64,000 bases of DNA from Pseudomonas bijieensis (GTDB lineage Bacteria; Pseudomonadota; Gammaproteobacteria; Pseudomonadales; Pseudomonadaceae): contig NZ_CP048810.1 in assembly GCF_013347965.1 (NCBI RefSeq), forward strand, positions 4,463,501 through 4,527,500, given 5' to 3'. The position numbers were made by a program, and so were the translations under genes. Of the stretch, positions 37,579 to 45,641 are shown one piece after another; positions within the stretch are counted from its first letter, which is position 1; the number at the start of each line of letters is the position of its first letter. The notes under the pieces were generated by a model. It saw only the letters and a program-made list of their open reading frames with translations. It made no database searches and had not been told where the DNA came from.

Positions 37579-38802
37579 ATGGAATTGCGTGCAGATCTGC
37601 TGATTGTCGGCGCCGGTATGGTCGGCAGCGCCCTGGCGCTGGCGTTGCAGGGCAGTGGCCTGCAAGTGCTGCTGCTCGACGGCAGCCCGATGAGCGTCAA
37701 ACCCTTCGATGCCCAGGCCGCGTTCGAGCCCCGGGTCAGTGCCTTGTCGACGGCCAGCCAGCGGATTCTCGATCGCCTGGGCGTCTGGGACGGTATCACC
37801 GCCCGGCGGGCCAGCCCCTACACCGATATGCACGTCTGGGACGGCAGCGGCACTGGGCAGATCCATTTTTCGGCCGCCAGCCTGCATGCCGAGGCGCTTG
37901 GGCACATCGTTGAAAACCGCGTCGTGCAGGACGCCTTGCTGGATCGATTGCATGACTGCGACCTGGGCCTGCTGGCCAATGCCCGGCTGGAACAGATGCG
38001 CCGTTCCGGTGACGACTGGCTGCTGACCCTGGCCGATGGCCGTACCTTGCGAGCACCGCTGGTGATTGCCGCCGACGGCGCGAATTCAGCTGTGCGGCGC
38101 CTGACCGGTGTGGCGACGAGGGAATGGGATTACCTGCACCACGCCATCGTCACCAGCGTGCGTAGCGCCCGGCCCCATCGAATGACGGCATGGCAGCGCT
38201 TCACCGACAACGGTCCGCTGGCGTTCCTGCCACTTGAGCGTGATGGCCAGCACGACTGGTGCTCGATCGTCTGGTCCACCACCCCTGGTGAAGCGCAACG
38301 CTTGATGGCGCTCGACGACACAGCGTTCTGCAACGAACTGGAACGGGCCTTCGAAGGCCTGCTCGGTACGGTCGTGAGTGCCGACCCGCGACTTTGCGTG
38401 CCCCTGCGCCAACGGCATGCCAAGCGTTACGTGGCCGAAGGGCTGGCGCTGATCGGCGACGCCGCCCATACCATTCACCCTTTGGCCGGGCAGGGCGTGA
38501 ACCTGGGTTTCCTCGACGCCGCCGTACTGGCCGAAGTGCTGTTGCAAGCGGCTGGACGTGGCGAACGGCTGGCGGATGTGAAGGTGTTGAGCCGCTACGA
38601 GCGGCGACGCATGCCCCATAACCTGGCACTGATGGCGGCCATGGAGGGGTTCGAGCGGTTGTTCCAGGCCGATCCGTTGCCGGTGCGCTGGTTGCGTAAT
38701 ACCGGGCTGAAGCTGGTAGACCGCATGCCTGAGGCCAAGGCGCTGTTCGTGCGCGAAGCGCTGGGGTTGATTGGGGATTTGCCGGATTTGGCCAAGGCTT
38801 AG
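37579..38802 (+). CDS. ubiI: UbiI/VisC-family ubiquinone hydroxylase
   Basis: 407 residues, paralogue of UbiH: LLIVGAGMVGSALALAL, FEPRVSALSTASQRIL, VIAADGANSAVRRLTG and LIGDAAHTIHPLAGQGVNLGF. By position it corresponds to E. coli ubiI (visC), which hydroxylates C5. The UbiH/UbiI/UbiF family is hard to assign by motif alone, so the exact carbon is inferred from synteny. A family B REPIN follows. Confidence 0.88.
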   Translation: MELRADLLIVGAGMVGSALALALQGSGLQVLLLDGSPMSVKPFDAQAAFEPRVSALSTASQRILDRLGVWDGITARRASPYTDMHVWDGSGTGQIHFSAASLHAEALGHIVENRVVQDALLDRLHDCDLGLLANARLEQMRRSGDDWLLTLADGRTLRAPLVIAADGANSAVRRLTGVATREWDYLHHAIVTSVRSARPHRMTAWQRFTDNGPLAFLPLERDGQHDWCSIVWSTTPGEAQRLMALDDTAFCNELERAFEGLLGTVVSADPRLCVPLRQRHAKRYVAEGLALIGDAAHTIHPLAGQGVNLGFLDAAVLAEVLLQAAGRGERLADVKVLSRYERRRMPHNLALMAAMEGFERLFQADPLPVRWLRNTGLKLVDRMPEAKALFVREALGLIGDLPDLAKA

Positions 38803-38825
38803 ATTTTTGTTGGGGCCAAAGGCCT

Positions 38826-38900
38826 CATCGCGGGCAAGCCTTGCTCCCACTGGTGTGCATTGTGGGACGAGCTTTTGTGGGAGCAAGGCTTGCCCGCGAT
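38826..38900. repeat. REPIN, family B
   Basis: Inverted copies of ATCGCGGGCAAGCCTTGCTC about 30 nt apart between ubiI and the iron-binding protein gene. Confidence 0.85.
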
Positions 38901-38981
38901 TGCGGATGCAAAAACACAGCACATCTCATAGCTGCAACATTTGGAAATGTGTCCACCCACTGTTCGATTGAGAAGCCAAAT

Positions 38982-39000
38982 GTGAGTCCTTATCATTTGC
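38982..39000. promoter_or_regulatory. Weak Fur-box-like sequence before the ferric-iron binding protein gene
   Basis: GTGAGTCCTTATCATTTGC matches 11 of 19 positions of GATAATGATAATCATTATC, with its right half (TATCATT) best conserved. It lies 27 nt before the start codon. Confidence 0.3.
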
Positions 39001-39027
39001 GCACTTCATCCTCGAGAGACCGCCTCC

Positions 39028-40032
39028 ATGTCGGCACCCAAGCGCCTGCTGTCCGCCCTCGCCTTGACCCTGATCGGTACGACTGCTGCCCAGGCCGCCG
39101 ATGAGGTGGTGGTCTACTCCTCGCGTATCGACGAGCTGATCAAGCCAGTCTTCGATGCCTATACCAAGAAGACCGGCGTGTCGGTGAAGTTCATCACCGA
39201 CAAGGAAGCGCCGCTGATGCAGCGGATCAAGGCCGAAGGCGAGAGCGCCACCGCCGACCTGCTGCTCACCGTCGACGCCGGCAACCTCTGGCAGGCCGAG
39301 CAGATGGGCATTCTCCAGCCGTTCACCTCCCCGGTGATCGACGCCAACATCCCCTCTCAATACCGTGCTTCTTCCCACGCCTGGACCGGTTTGAGCCTGC
39401 GGGCCCGGACCATTGTCTACTCCACCGACCGGGTTAAACCGAACGAATTGACCACCTATGAAGCGTTGGCTGGCAAAGAGTGGGAAGGCCGCTTGTGCCT
39501 GAGGACCTCGAAAAAGGTCTACAACCAGTCCCTGACCGCCACGCTGATCGAAACCCACGGGGCGGAAAAAACCGAGGAAATCCTCAAGGGCTGGGTCAGG
39601 AACCTGTCCACCGACGTGTTCTCCGACGACACTGCACTGCTTGAAGCGATCAATGCTGGCCAGTGCGATGTCGGCATCGTCAACACCTACTACTACGGCC
39701 GCTTGCACCAGCAGAAGCCGGACCTGAAGGTGAAGCTGTTCTGGCCGAACCAGGCCGACCGTGGCGTGCACATCAACCTTTCGGGTATTGGCTTGACCAA
39801 GCATGCACCGCATCCGGAGGCCGCGAAGAAGCTGGTGGAATGGATGACCACGCCAGAGGCGCAGAGCATCTTCGCCGACGTGAACCAGGAGTTCCCGGCC
39901 AATCCGAAGGTGGAGCCTTCCAAGGAAGTGGCAGCCTGGGGCAAGTTCAAGGCCGATACCCTGCCGGTGGAAGTCGCGGGTAAACGCCAGGCTGAAGCCA
40001 TTCGCATGATGGATCGCGCTGGCTGGAACTGA
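39028..40032 (+). CDS. Fe(3+) ABC transporter substrate-binding protein (FbpA/FutA-like)
   Basis: 334 residues with a signal peptide ([17 protein letters not shown], cleavage before ADEVV). Class D ferric-binding fold: [37 protein letters not shown], and the iron-ligating tyrosines in [14 protein letters not shown]. It binds ferric ions in the periplasm for the adjacent permease. A REPIN lies between the two genes. No ATPase gene is nearby. Confidence 0.92.
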   Translation: MSAPKRLLSALALTLIGTTAAQAADEVVVYSSRIDELIKPVFDAYTKKTGVSVKFITDKEAPLMQRIKAEGESATADLLLTVDAGNLWQAEQMGILQPFTSPVIDANIPSQYRASSHAWTGLSLRARTIVYSTDRVKPNELTTYEALAGKEWEGRLCLRTSKKVYNQSLTATLIETHGAEKTEEILKGWVRNLSTDVFSDDTALLEAINAGQCDVGIVNTYYYGRLHQQKPDLKVKLFWPNQADRGVHINLSGIGLTKHAPHPEAAKKLVEWMTTPEAQSIFADVNQEFPANPKVEPSKEVAAWGKFKADTLPVEVAGKRQAEAIRMMDRAGWN

Positions 40033-40061
40033 GACCAGTCCTGTTCAGTTCATTGATAACA

Positions 40062-40180
40062 TGTGGCGAGGGAGCTTGCTCCCGCTGGAGGGCGAAGCCC
40101 TCCCAGAGTATCTGCGGGCCATGGTCCGGAACTTTGGGGTCTACTTCGTAGCCCAGCGGGAGCAAGCTCCCTCGCCACGT
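40062..40180. repeat. REPIN between binding-protein and permease genes
   Basis: Inverted copies of TGTGGCGAGGGAGCTTGCTC, with a nested GAGGGCGAAGCCCTC hairpin. It sits within a presumed ABC operon, the same position as the REP element between malE and malF in E. coli, where it raises binding-protein expression by stabilising the upstream mRNA. Confidence 0.85.
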
Positions 40181-40206
40181 GACTATTTGTTTAATGAGAG
40201 TTTTCC

Positions 40207-41823
40207 TTGGCCCACCCCGCCCAACGCCGCTGGTACCCCCTGGTCTTCGCCATCGCCGCGCTGGTCCTGATGCCCCTGAGCGTCCTGCTGCTGTCCTGGC
40301 AGAGCATCGACCAACAGATCTGGTCCCATCTGTGGGACACCCAGATGCCACGTCTGTTGGGCAATACCCTCACGTTGATCCTCGGGGTGGGTGTCGGGGT
40401 GACGTTACTGGGTGTCAGCCTCGCCTGGCTCACCAGCCTGTGTGAGTTCCCGGGGCGACGTTGGCTCGACTGGGCGTTGATGCTGCCGTTTGCGATTCCA
40501 GCCTATGTGTTGGCGTTTGTCTTCGTTGGGCTGCTGGATTTTTCAGGCCCCGTGCAGACGCTGATGCGTGAATGGTTCGGCAGCGGCCTGCGCCTGCCCC
40601 GGGTGCGCTCCACCGGCGGGGTGATCCTGGTGCTGGTCCTGGTGTTTTACCCTTATGTCTATCTGCTGGCGCGAAGTGCCTTCCTGGCCCAGGGCAAGGG
40701 CTTGATGGAAGCCGCCCGGGTGCTGGGGCAGTCGCCGTGGCAGGCGTTCTGGCGCGTGGCGTTGCCGATGGCCCGGCCGGCTATCGGTGCGGGCGTGGCG
40801 CTGGCGCTGATGGAAACTCTGGCGGATTTCGGCGCGGTATCGGTCTTCAACTTCGACACCTTCACCACCGCCATCTACAAGACCTGGTACGGCTTCTTCA
40901 GCCTCTCCAGCGCCGCCCAACTGGCCAGCCTGTTGTTGTTGGCAGTGATGCTGGTGCTCTACGGTGAACGCCGGGCCCGCGGTGCCCACCGAGCCAGTAA
41001 CGAGCCGCCCCGGGTCAAGGCTCTGTACACGTTGCGCGGCCTCAAGGCCGTGGCAGCCAGCAGTTGGTGCTTCCTGGTCTTTGCCTGTGCATTTGTCATT
41101 CCGGTGGTGCAGTTGGTGGTGTGGTTCTGGCAGCGCGGTCGCTTTGACCTGGACGAGCGTTATGCCGGGCTGATCCTTCACACCCTCTACCTGGGAGGCC
41201 TGGCCGCCCTGATCACCGTTTGCGTCGCCTTGTTGCTGGCGTTCGCCCGGCGGCTCGCGCCGACCCGCCCCATTCGTGCTGGCGTCGGCCTGGCGAACCT
41301 GGGCTATGCCTTGCCCGGTTCGGTGCTGGCGGTGTCGATCATGCTTGCATTCAGCTTTCTGGACCGTGAGCTGGTCATCCCGCTGTCGACCTGGTTCGGC
41401 GGTGCAGGCAAGCCGTTGTTGCTGGGCAGCCTGTCGGCACTGTTGCTGGCGTATCTGGTGCGCTTCCTGGCCGTGGCCTACGGACCGTTGGAGAGCAGCC
41501 TGGCGCGAATTCGCCCGTCCTTGCCCGAAGCGGCACGCAGCCTTGGGGTCAGTGGGCCACGACTGTTTTTCAAAGTGTATCTGCCGTTGCTGTTGCCCGG
41601 CACCTTGAGCGCGGCGTTGCTGGTGTTCGTCGACGTGCTCAAGGAAATGCCCGCGACCCTGCTGATGCGCCCGTTCGGCTGGGACACGCTGGCGGTGCGG
41701 ATCTTCGAAATGACCAGCGAAGGGGAGTGGGCCCGGGCCGCGCTGCCGGCGCTGACCCTGGTGTTGGTTGGGTTATTGCCGGTCATCGGATTGATACGAC
41801 GTTCGGCCCATCGAAACAGCTAG
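40207..41823 (+). CDS. Ferric-iron ABC transporter permease (FbpB-like fused permease)
   Basis: 538 residues, 12 predicted helices in two homologous halves. Each has an EAA loop (MEAARVLGQSPWQAFWRVALPMARP and PEAARSLGVSGPRLFFKVYLPLLLPG in fragments), the FbpB/SfuB layout. Translation appears to start at TTG 40207 (AHPAQRRWYPLVFA follows): the next Met is inside the first helix. The ATPase subunit is not encoded within the window and must come from elsewhere. Confidence 0.9.
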   Translation: MAHPAQRRWYPLVFAIAALVLMPLSVLLLSWQSIDQQIWSHLWDTQMPRLLGNTLTLILGVGVGVTLLGVSLAWLTSLCEFPGRRWLDWALMLPFAIPAYVLAFVFVGLLDFSGPVQTLMREWFGSGLRLPRVRSTGGVILVLVLVFYPYVYLLARSAFLAQGKGLMEAARVLGQSPWQAFWRVALPMARPAIGAGVALALMETLADFGAVSVFNFDTFTTAIYKTWYGFFSLSSAAQLASLLLLAVMLVLYGERRARGAHRASNEPPRVKALYTLRGLKAVAASSWCFLVFACAFVIPVVQLVVWFWQRGRFDLDERYAGLILHTLYLGGLAALITVCVALLLAFARRLAPTRPIRAGVGLANLGYALPGSVLAVSIMLAFSFLDRELVIPLSTWFGGAGKPLLLGSLSALLLAYLVRFLAVAYGPLESSLARIRPSLPEAARSLGVSGPRLFFKVYLPLLLPGTLSAALLVFVDVLKEMPATLLMRPFGWDTLAVRIFEMTSEGEWARAALPALTLVLVGLLPVIGLIRRSAHRNS

Positions 41824-41852
41824 GTGCCAGTCCTACCTCATGCGGCTACAAT
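41824..41852 (+). promoter_or_regulatory. Candidate sigma-70 promoter of gcvT-gcvH
   Basis: GTGCCA, 17 nt, TACAAT (4/6 and 5/6 matches). Transcription would begin near 41859 and give a leader of about 120 nt that contains a stable hairpin at 41868-41886 (CGGTCCG/CGGACCG). Confidence 0.4.
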
Positions 41853-41978
41853 GCGCGGCATTCGGTGCGGTCCGTCTGTCGGACCGGGTAACTGAGAGCG
41901 TCAGAAAACTCCTTTTTTCAGGCGTTCGCGCTACGCAGTGCCCGTCCGCACCTTCGCCAAGCCCGGAAGGAGAAACCC

Positions 41979-43061
41979 ATGGGACAGCGTACGCCTCTGT
42001 ATGACCTTCATCTCGCCCTCGGCGCGAAGATGGTCGATTTTGGCGGTTGGGATATGCCTTTGCACTACGGCTCGCAAGTCGAAGAACACCATCAGGTGCG
42101 TCGCGACTGCGGTGTGTTCGATGTCTCCCACATGACCGTGATCGATGTCGCAGGCGTCCAGGCCAAGGCCTGGCTCCAGCGTTTGCTGGCCAATGACGTC
42201 GATCGTTTGCAGGACGCAGGAAGTGCCCTGTACAGCGCGATGCTCAACGAGCGCGGCGGCATCGTCGACGACATGATCGTCTACCGTGTCGAAGACGGTT
42301 ATCGGCTGGTCTTCAACGCCTCGACCCGCGATCAGGACCTGGCCTGGATGCAAGCACAGCTCGGTGACTACGATGTGCAGCTGCATGAGCGACCCGAACT
42401 GGCGATGCTGGCGATCCAGGGCCCCCAGGCCCGGCAGAAGATTGCTGAACTGGTGACGCAACAGCGTGGGCAAATCATCCAGCAACTCAAGCCTTTCGAA
42501 GGTCGCGCCGACGGCGAATGGTTCATTGCCCGGACCGGCTACACCGGCGAGGATGGCCTGGAAATCGTCCTGCCTGCCCAGGAGGCGCCGAGTTTCTTCA
42601 ACGACCTGGTAGGTGCCGGCATTTCGCCCATCGGCCTTGGCGCTCGCGATACCTTGCGCCTGGAGGCCGGCATGAACCTCTACGGCCAGGACATCCACCA
42701 GGATGTTTCCCCGCTGGCCTCGAACATGGCCTGGAGTATCGCCTGGGAACCGGCGAACCGTCAGTTCATCGGGCGCAGTGCGCTGGAAACCGAGCTTGCC
42801 AGCGGCGTGCAGCACAAACTGGTCGGGCTGGTGCTGGAAGAACGCGGCGTTTTACGCGCCCATCAGGTGGTTCGCATCGCCAATGTTGGCGAAGGGGAGA
42901 TCACCAGTGGTAGTTTTTCTCCTACGCTTAGCAAGTCGATCGCCCTGGCACGTGTTCCGATGGCTACCGCCGACCGTGCCGAGGTAGAAATTCGCGGCAA
43001 GTGGTATCCGGTACGGGTGGTCAAGCCGACCTTCGTCCGCCATGGCAAAACCCTGATCTAA
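41979..43061 (+). CDS. gcvT: Glycine cleavage system T protein (aminomethyltransferase)
   Basis: 360 residues; transfers the methylene group from the H-protein-bound intermediate to tetrahydrofolate and releases ammonia. GcvT motifs: LHLALGAKMVDFGGWDMPLHYG, CGVFDVSHMTVIDV, GIVDDMIVYR, ARTGYTGEDGLEIVLP and the catalytic-Asp region. AAGGAG lies 6 nt before the ATG. Cotranscribed with gcvH; gcvP does not follow. Confidence 0.96.
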   Translation: MGQRTPLYDLHLALGAKMVDFGGWDMPLHYGSQVEEHHQVRRDCGVFDVSHMTVIDVAGVQAKAWLQRLLANDVDRLQDAGSALYSAMLNERGGIVDDMIVYRVEDGYRLVFNASTRDQDLAWMQAQLGDYDVQLHERPELAMLAIQGPQARQKIAELVTQQRGQIIQQLKPFEGRADGEWFIARTGYTGEDGLEIVLPAQEAPSFFNDLVGAGISPIGLGARDTLRLEAGMNLYGQDIHQDVSPLASNMAWSIAWEPANRQFIGRSALETELASGVQHKLVGLVLEERGVLRAHQVVRIANVGEGEITSGSFSPTLSKSIALARVPMATADRAEVEIRGKWYPVRVVKPTFVRHGKTLI

Positions 43062-43112
43062 CCTTTTGCGGCGGGCCGCTGGCCGCTGACACTTCTCTTG
43101 AGGACACAGAGT

Positions 43113-43496
43113 ATGAGTTTTATCCCTACCGATTTGCATTTTGCCGAAAGCCATGAGTGGGCACGCCTGGAAGCTGACGGTAGCGTCACCGTGGGCATCA
43201 GCGATCATGCGCAGGAAGCCTTGGGCGATGTGGTATTTGTCGAGTTGCCCGAGGTTGGTAAGGTGTTTTCCGCAAATGACCAGGCCGGTGTGGTTGAGTC
43301 GGTCAAGGCCGCTTCCGATATCTATTCCCCGATTGCAGGTGAAGTGATCGCGGTCAACGAGGAGTTGGGCGGTTCGCCGGAACTGCTGAACTCCGAGCCG
43401 TACAGCGCCTGGATCTTCAAGCTCAAGCCAAGCGACAAGACCGAGTTGGGCAATTTGCTCGACGCGGCCGGCTATAAGTCCGCTATCGGCGAATAA
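43113..43496 (+). CDS. gcvH: Glycine cleavage system H protein
   Basis: 127 residues, lipoyl carrier of the glycine cleavage complex. The lipoylated lysine is Lys65 in [14 protein letters not shown]. The ATG at 43113 ([16 protein letters not shown]) is the family start; the frame is open upstream but not conserved. It follows gcvT by 51 nt and is followed by a REPIN and a bidirectional terminator, not by gcvP. Confidence 0.96.
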   Translation: MSFIPTDLHFAESHEWARLEADGSVTVGISDHAQEALGDVVFVELPEVGKVFSANDQAGVVESVKAASDIYSPIAGEVIAVNEELGGSPELLNSEPYSAWIFKLKPSDKTELGNLLDAAGYKSAIGE

Positions 43497-43507
43497 CCCG
43501 GATCTAA

Positions 43508-43597
43508 TGTGGGAGCGGGCTTGCTCGCGAAAGCGGTGTGTCAGGTTCAGTAGTGTTGACTGATACGCCGCTTTCGCGAGCAAGCCCGCTCCCACAG
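43508..43597. repeat. REPIN, family B
   Basis: Inverted copies of TGTGGGAGCGGGCTTGCTCG, extended by CGAAAGCGG/CCGCTTTCG so that the two arms match over about 28 nt, between convergent genes. Confidence 0.85.
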
Positions 43598-43632
43598 GAT
43601 ATTGGGGGGCAGCCTTGGGATGTTCACCGGGC

Positions 43633-43667
43633 AAAAAAATGCCGCTCAATCGAGCGGCATTTTTTAT
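43633..43667. terminator. Bidirectional terminator between gcvH and the DUF2388 gene
   Basis: Seven A residues, stem ATGCCGCTC/GAGCGGCAT with a short loop, then six T residues; works on both strands between convergent genes. Confidence 0.88.
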
Positions 43668-43677
43668 TGGGCGGGAA

Positions 43678-43996
43678 TCAGTCCTGGGCGACGGCGTTTT
43701 TCGCCAGGATCGCGTTGGCCAGCTCCATGTCGGTGGCTTGCAGGCCTGGGTTGTCGGCACGAACTTTTTTGCATCGCCGCTTCCAGGTAGGGGCCACGAA
43801 TACCGCCATCACTGGCAACGAAGCTACCGGCATCGTCCTGGGCAGCGACGATCAGCTTGTGATCCTTGAAGGTCAGGTAGGTGGATCCGGTGGTCGCGCC
43901 GGATGAGATGACGTTACGCCAAAACGTGTCGGCCATTGCCGAGCCAACAGGAAGAGACAGCAAGGCTAGGGTAGCGACAGCAAGTTTGAGACGCAT
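43678..43996 (-). pseudogene. DUF2388-family small secreted protein, single-base frameshift
   Basis: The start at 43996 (MRLKLAVATLALLSLPVGSAMA) is a signal peptide, followed by DTFWRNVISSGATTGSTYLT and GSFVASDGGIRGPYLEAAMQK, the DUF2388 (TIGR02448) pattern found in Pseudomonas only as far as I recall. After MQK the frame changes to a non-conserved Arg-rich tail ending at 43664. Removing one A from the six-A run near 43774 restores VRADNPGLQATDMELANAIL and a stop at 43678, i.e. a 105-residue protein with the usual ending. This is a recent frameshift or a homopolymer error. The function of DUF2388 is unknown. Confidence 0.8.
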
Positions 43997-44064
43997 GATA
44001 GGTGACTCCACTGGGTTAACTATGACTTTGGATTACCTGCGCCTCTATTCAGTTCCATGACTTG

Positions 44065-44514
44065 TCAGTCAGCCCGTTCCACCTGCAGCACCGCGCCTTC
44101 CTGTGCCACTACCCTGACCCGCGTGCCAACGGCCGACTCGGGCCCCTTGGCCAGCCAGACACTGTCGGCCACCTTGATCTTGCCACGGCCATCGACAATC
44201 GCTTCATGAACCGGGAAAACCTTGCCGATCAGCTCCTGGCCGCGCAGGTTCAGGTGCGGCTGGTCGCTTTGGCGCACAGCGCTGCGCTGGCGCTGCCACC
44301 AGTACAGTGCCGTTGCGATGGCGAACAGGCCGAACAACAGGAACTGCATTTCCCACGACATCTGCGGCAGGATGAACGTGAGCACGCCGACCGCGGCGGC
44401 GGCCATGCCGATCCACAGCAAGTAGCCGCCGGCGCCGAACACTTCAAGGATCAGCAGGATGACGCCCAGCGCCAGCCAGTCCCAATACGACATGTGTTGC
44501 AGGAACTCCCACAT
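44065..44514 (-). CDS. NfeD-family membrane protein
   Basis: 149 residues: two or three hydrophobic segments (LALGVILLILEVFGAGGYLL, AAAAVGVLTFILP, LLFGLFAIATALYWW), then the C-terminal OB-fold NfeD domain (GQELIGKVFPVHEAIVDGRGKIKVADSVW). It lies 9 nt downstream of the SPFH gene with a GAGG Shine-Dalgarno sequence. NfeD and stomatin-like proteins are paired across bacteria in membrane microdomain organisation. Confidence 0.92.
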   Translation of the reverse strand: MWEFLQHMSYWDWLALGVILLILEVFGAGGYLLWIGMAAAAVGVLTFILPQMSWEMQFLLFGLFAIATALYWWQRQRSAVRQSDQPHLNLRGQELIGKVFPVHEAIVDGRGKIKVADSVWLAKGPESAVGTRVRVVAQEGAVLQVERAD

Positions 44515-44523
44515 AGACGCGCC

Positions 44524-45444
44524 TCAGGCTTTCTTGCTGTCGAAGGTGGCCCTGACGATCTCGCCGATGCCGCCGACCGCACCGATGACCTGGCTGGCTT
44601 CCAGCGGCATCAGAATCACCTTGCTGTTGTTGGCCGAAGCCAGCTTGCCCAGCGCATCGATGTATTTCTGCGCGACGAAATAGTTCACGGCCTGGACATT
44701 ACCGTCGGCAATCGCCTGGGACACCACCTGGGTGGCCAGTGCTTCGGCCTGTGCCTGACGCTCGCGGGCCTCGGACTCCAGGAACGCGGCCTGGCGGCTG
44801 CCCTCGGCCTCGAGGATTTGCGCCTGCTTCTTGCCTTCGGCGGTGAGAATCGCCGACGCTCGCAGGCCCTCGGCTTCGAGGATCTGGGCACGCTTGATAC
44901 GTTCGGCTTTCATTTGTCCCGACATGGCGGCCATCAGGTCGGCCGGTGGGCTGATGTCCTTGATCTCGATCCGGGTGATCTTGATGCCCCATGGCGCCGT
45001 GGCTTCATCGACGGTGCGCAGCAGTTTTTCGTTGATACCGTCACGCTGGCTCAGCATCGCGTCCAGCTCCATGGACCCCAGCACGGTACGGATGTTGGTT
45101 TGCAACAGGTTGCGGATGGCGTGTTCGAGGTTGTTGACCTCGTAGGCCGCCTGGGCCGTATTGACCACCTGGAAGAAGCACACGGCGTCGATCTGCACTG
45201 TGGCGTTGTCGGCGGTAATGACTTCCTGGGGCGGGATGTCCAGTACGCTTTCCATGACATTGATCTTGCGCCCGATGCGATCCATCACCGGGATGATGAT
45301 GTTCAGGCCGGGCTTGAGCGTGTTGGTGTAGCGCCCGAACCGCTCGACAGTCCATTGGTAGCCCTGGGGCACGACCTTGAAACCCATGAACAGGATGGCG
45401 ACCACGAGGCCGATGAAAAGTAGAAGTACGCTACCGATCTGCAT
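44524..45444 (-). CDS. SPFH/Band 7 stomatin-like protein (QmcA-like)
   Basis: 306 residues: an N-terminal membrane anchor ([20 protein letters not shown]), then the SPFH domain ([37 protein letters not shown]), and a long helical Ala/Glu/Gln-rich region (about 180-250) that forms a coiled coil. E. coli qmcA is also paired with an NfeD gene (ybbK-ybbJ). Likely scaffolds membrane protein complexes or quality control. Confidence 0.92.
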   Translation of the reverse strand: MQIGSVLLLFIGLVVAILFMGFKVVPQGYQWTVERFGRYTNTLKPGLNIIIPVMDRIGRKINVMESVLDIPPQEVITADNATVQIDAVCFFQVVNTAQAAYEVNNLEHAIRNLLQTNIRTVLGSMELDAMLSQRDGINEKLLRTVDEATAPWGIKITRIEIKDISPPADLMAAMSGQMKAERIKRAQILEAEGLRASAILTAEGKKQAQILEAEGSRQAAFLESEARERQAQAEALATQVVSQAIADGNVQAVNYFVAQKYIDALGKLASANNSKVILMPLEASQVIGAVGGIGEIVRATFDSKKA

Positions 45445-45515
45445 GACGGTTCCCTGTGCGAATTGAGTTGGACCTGTGAGCCCTGAGTGTAGGGCAAGCG
45501 GCCACTATCTTCCCT

Positions 45516-45630
45516 ATGTGGGAGCAACGCTTGCTCGCGATGCAGGCGCCTTGCTTCCCAGGGAGACCGCGTTATCTTCATCGCGGGCAAGCCTTGCTCT
45601 CACAGCGGGGATAAATCCCCTCGCCACAGG
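45516..45630. repeat. Composite REP cluster (families A and B)
   Basis: Degenerate family B units (TGTGGGAGCAACGCTTGCTC and CATCGCGGGCAAGCCTTGCT) followed by a half family A unit (GGGGATAAATCCCCTCGCCA). It appears to be an eroded family B REPIN that has received a family A half element. Confidence 0.75.
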
Positions 45631-45641
45631 TGCTGCCACAA

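Noticed and set aside
41859..41978. Glycine or TPP riboswitch ahead of gcvT
   Set aside because: A CTGAGAG stretch is present but the conserved cores of either class are missing.
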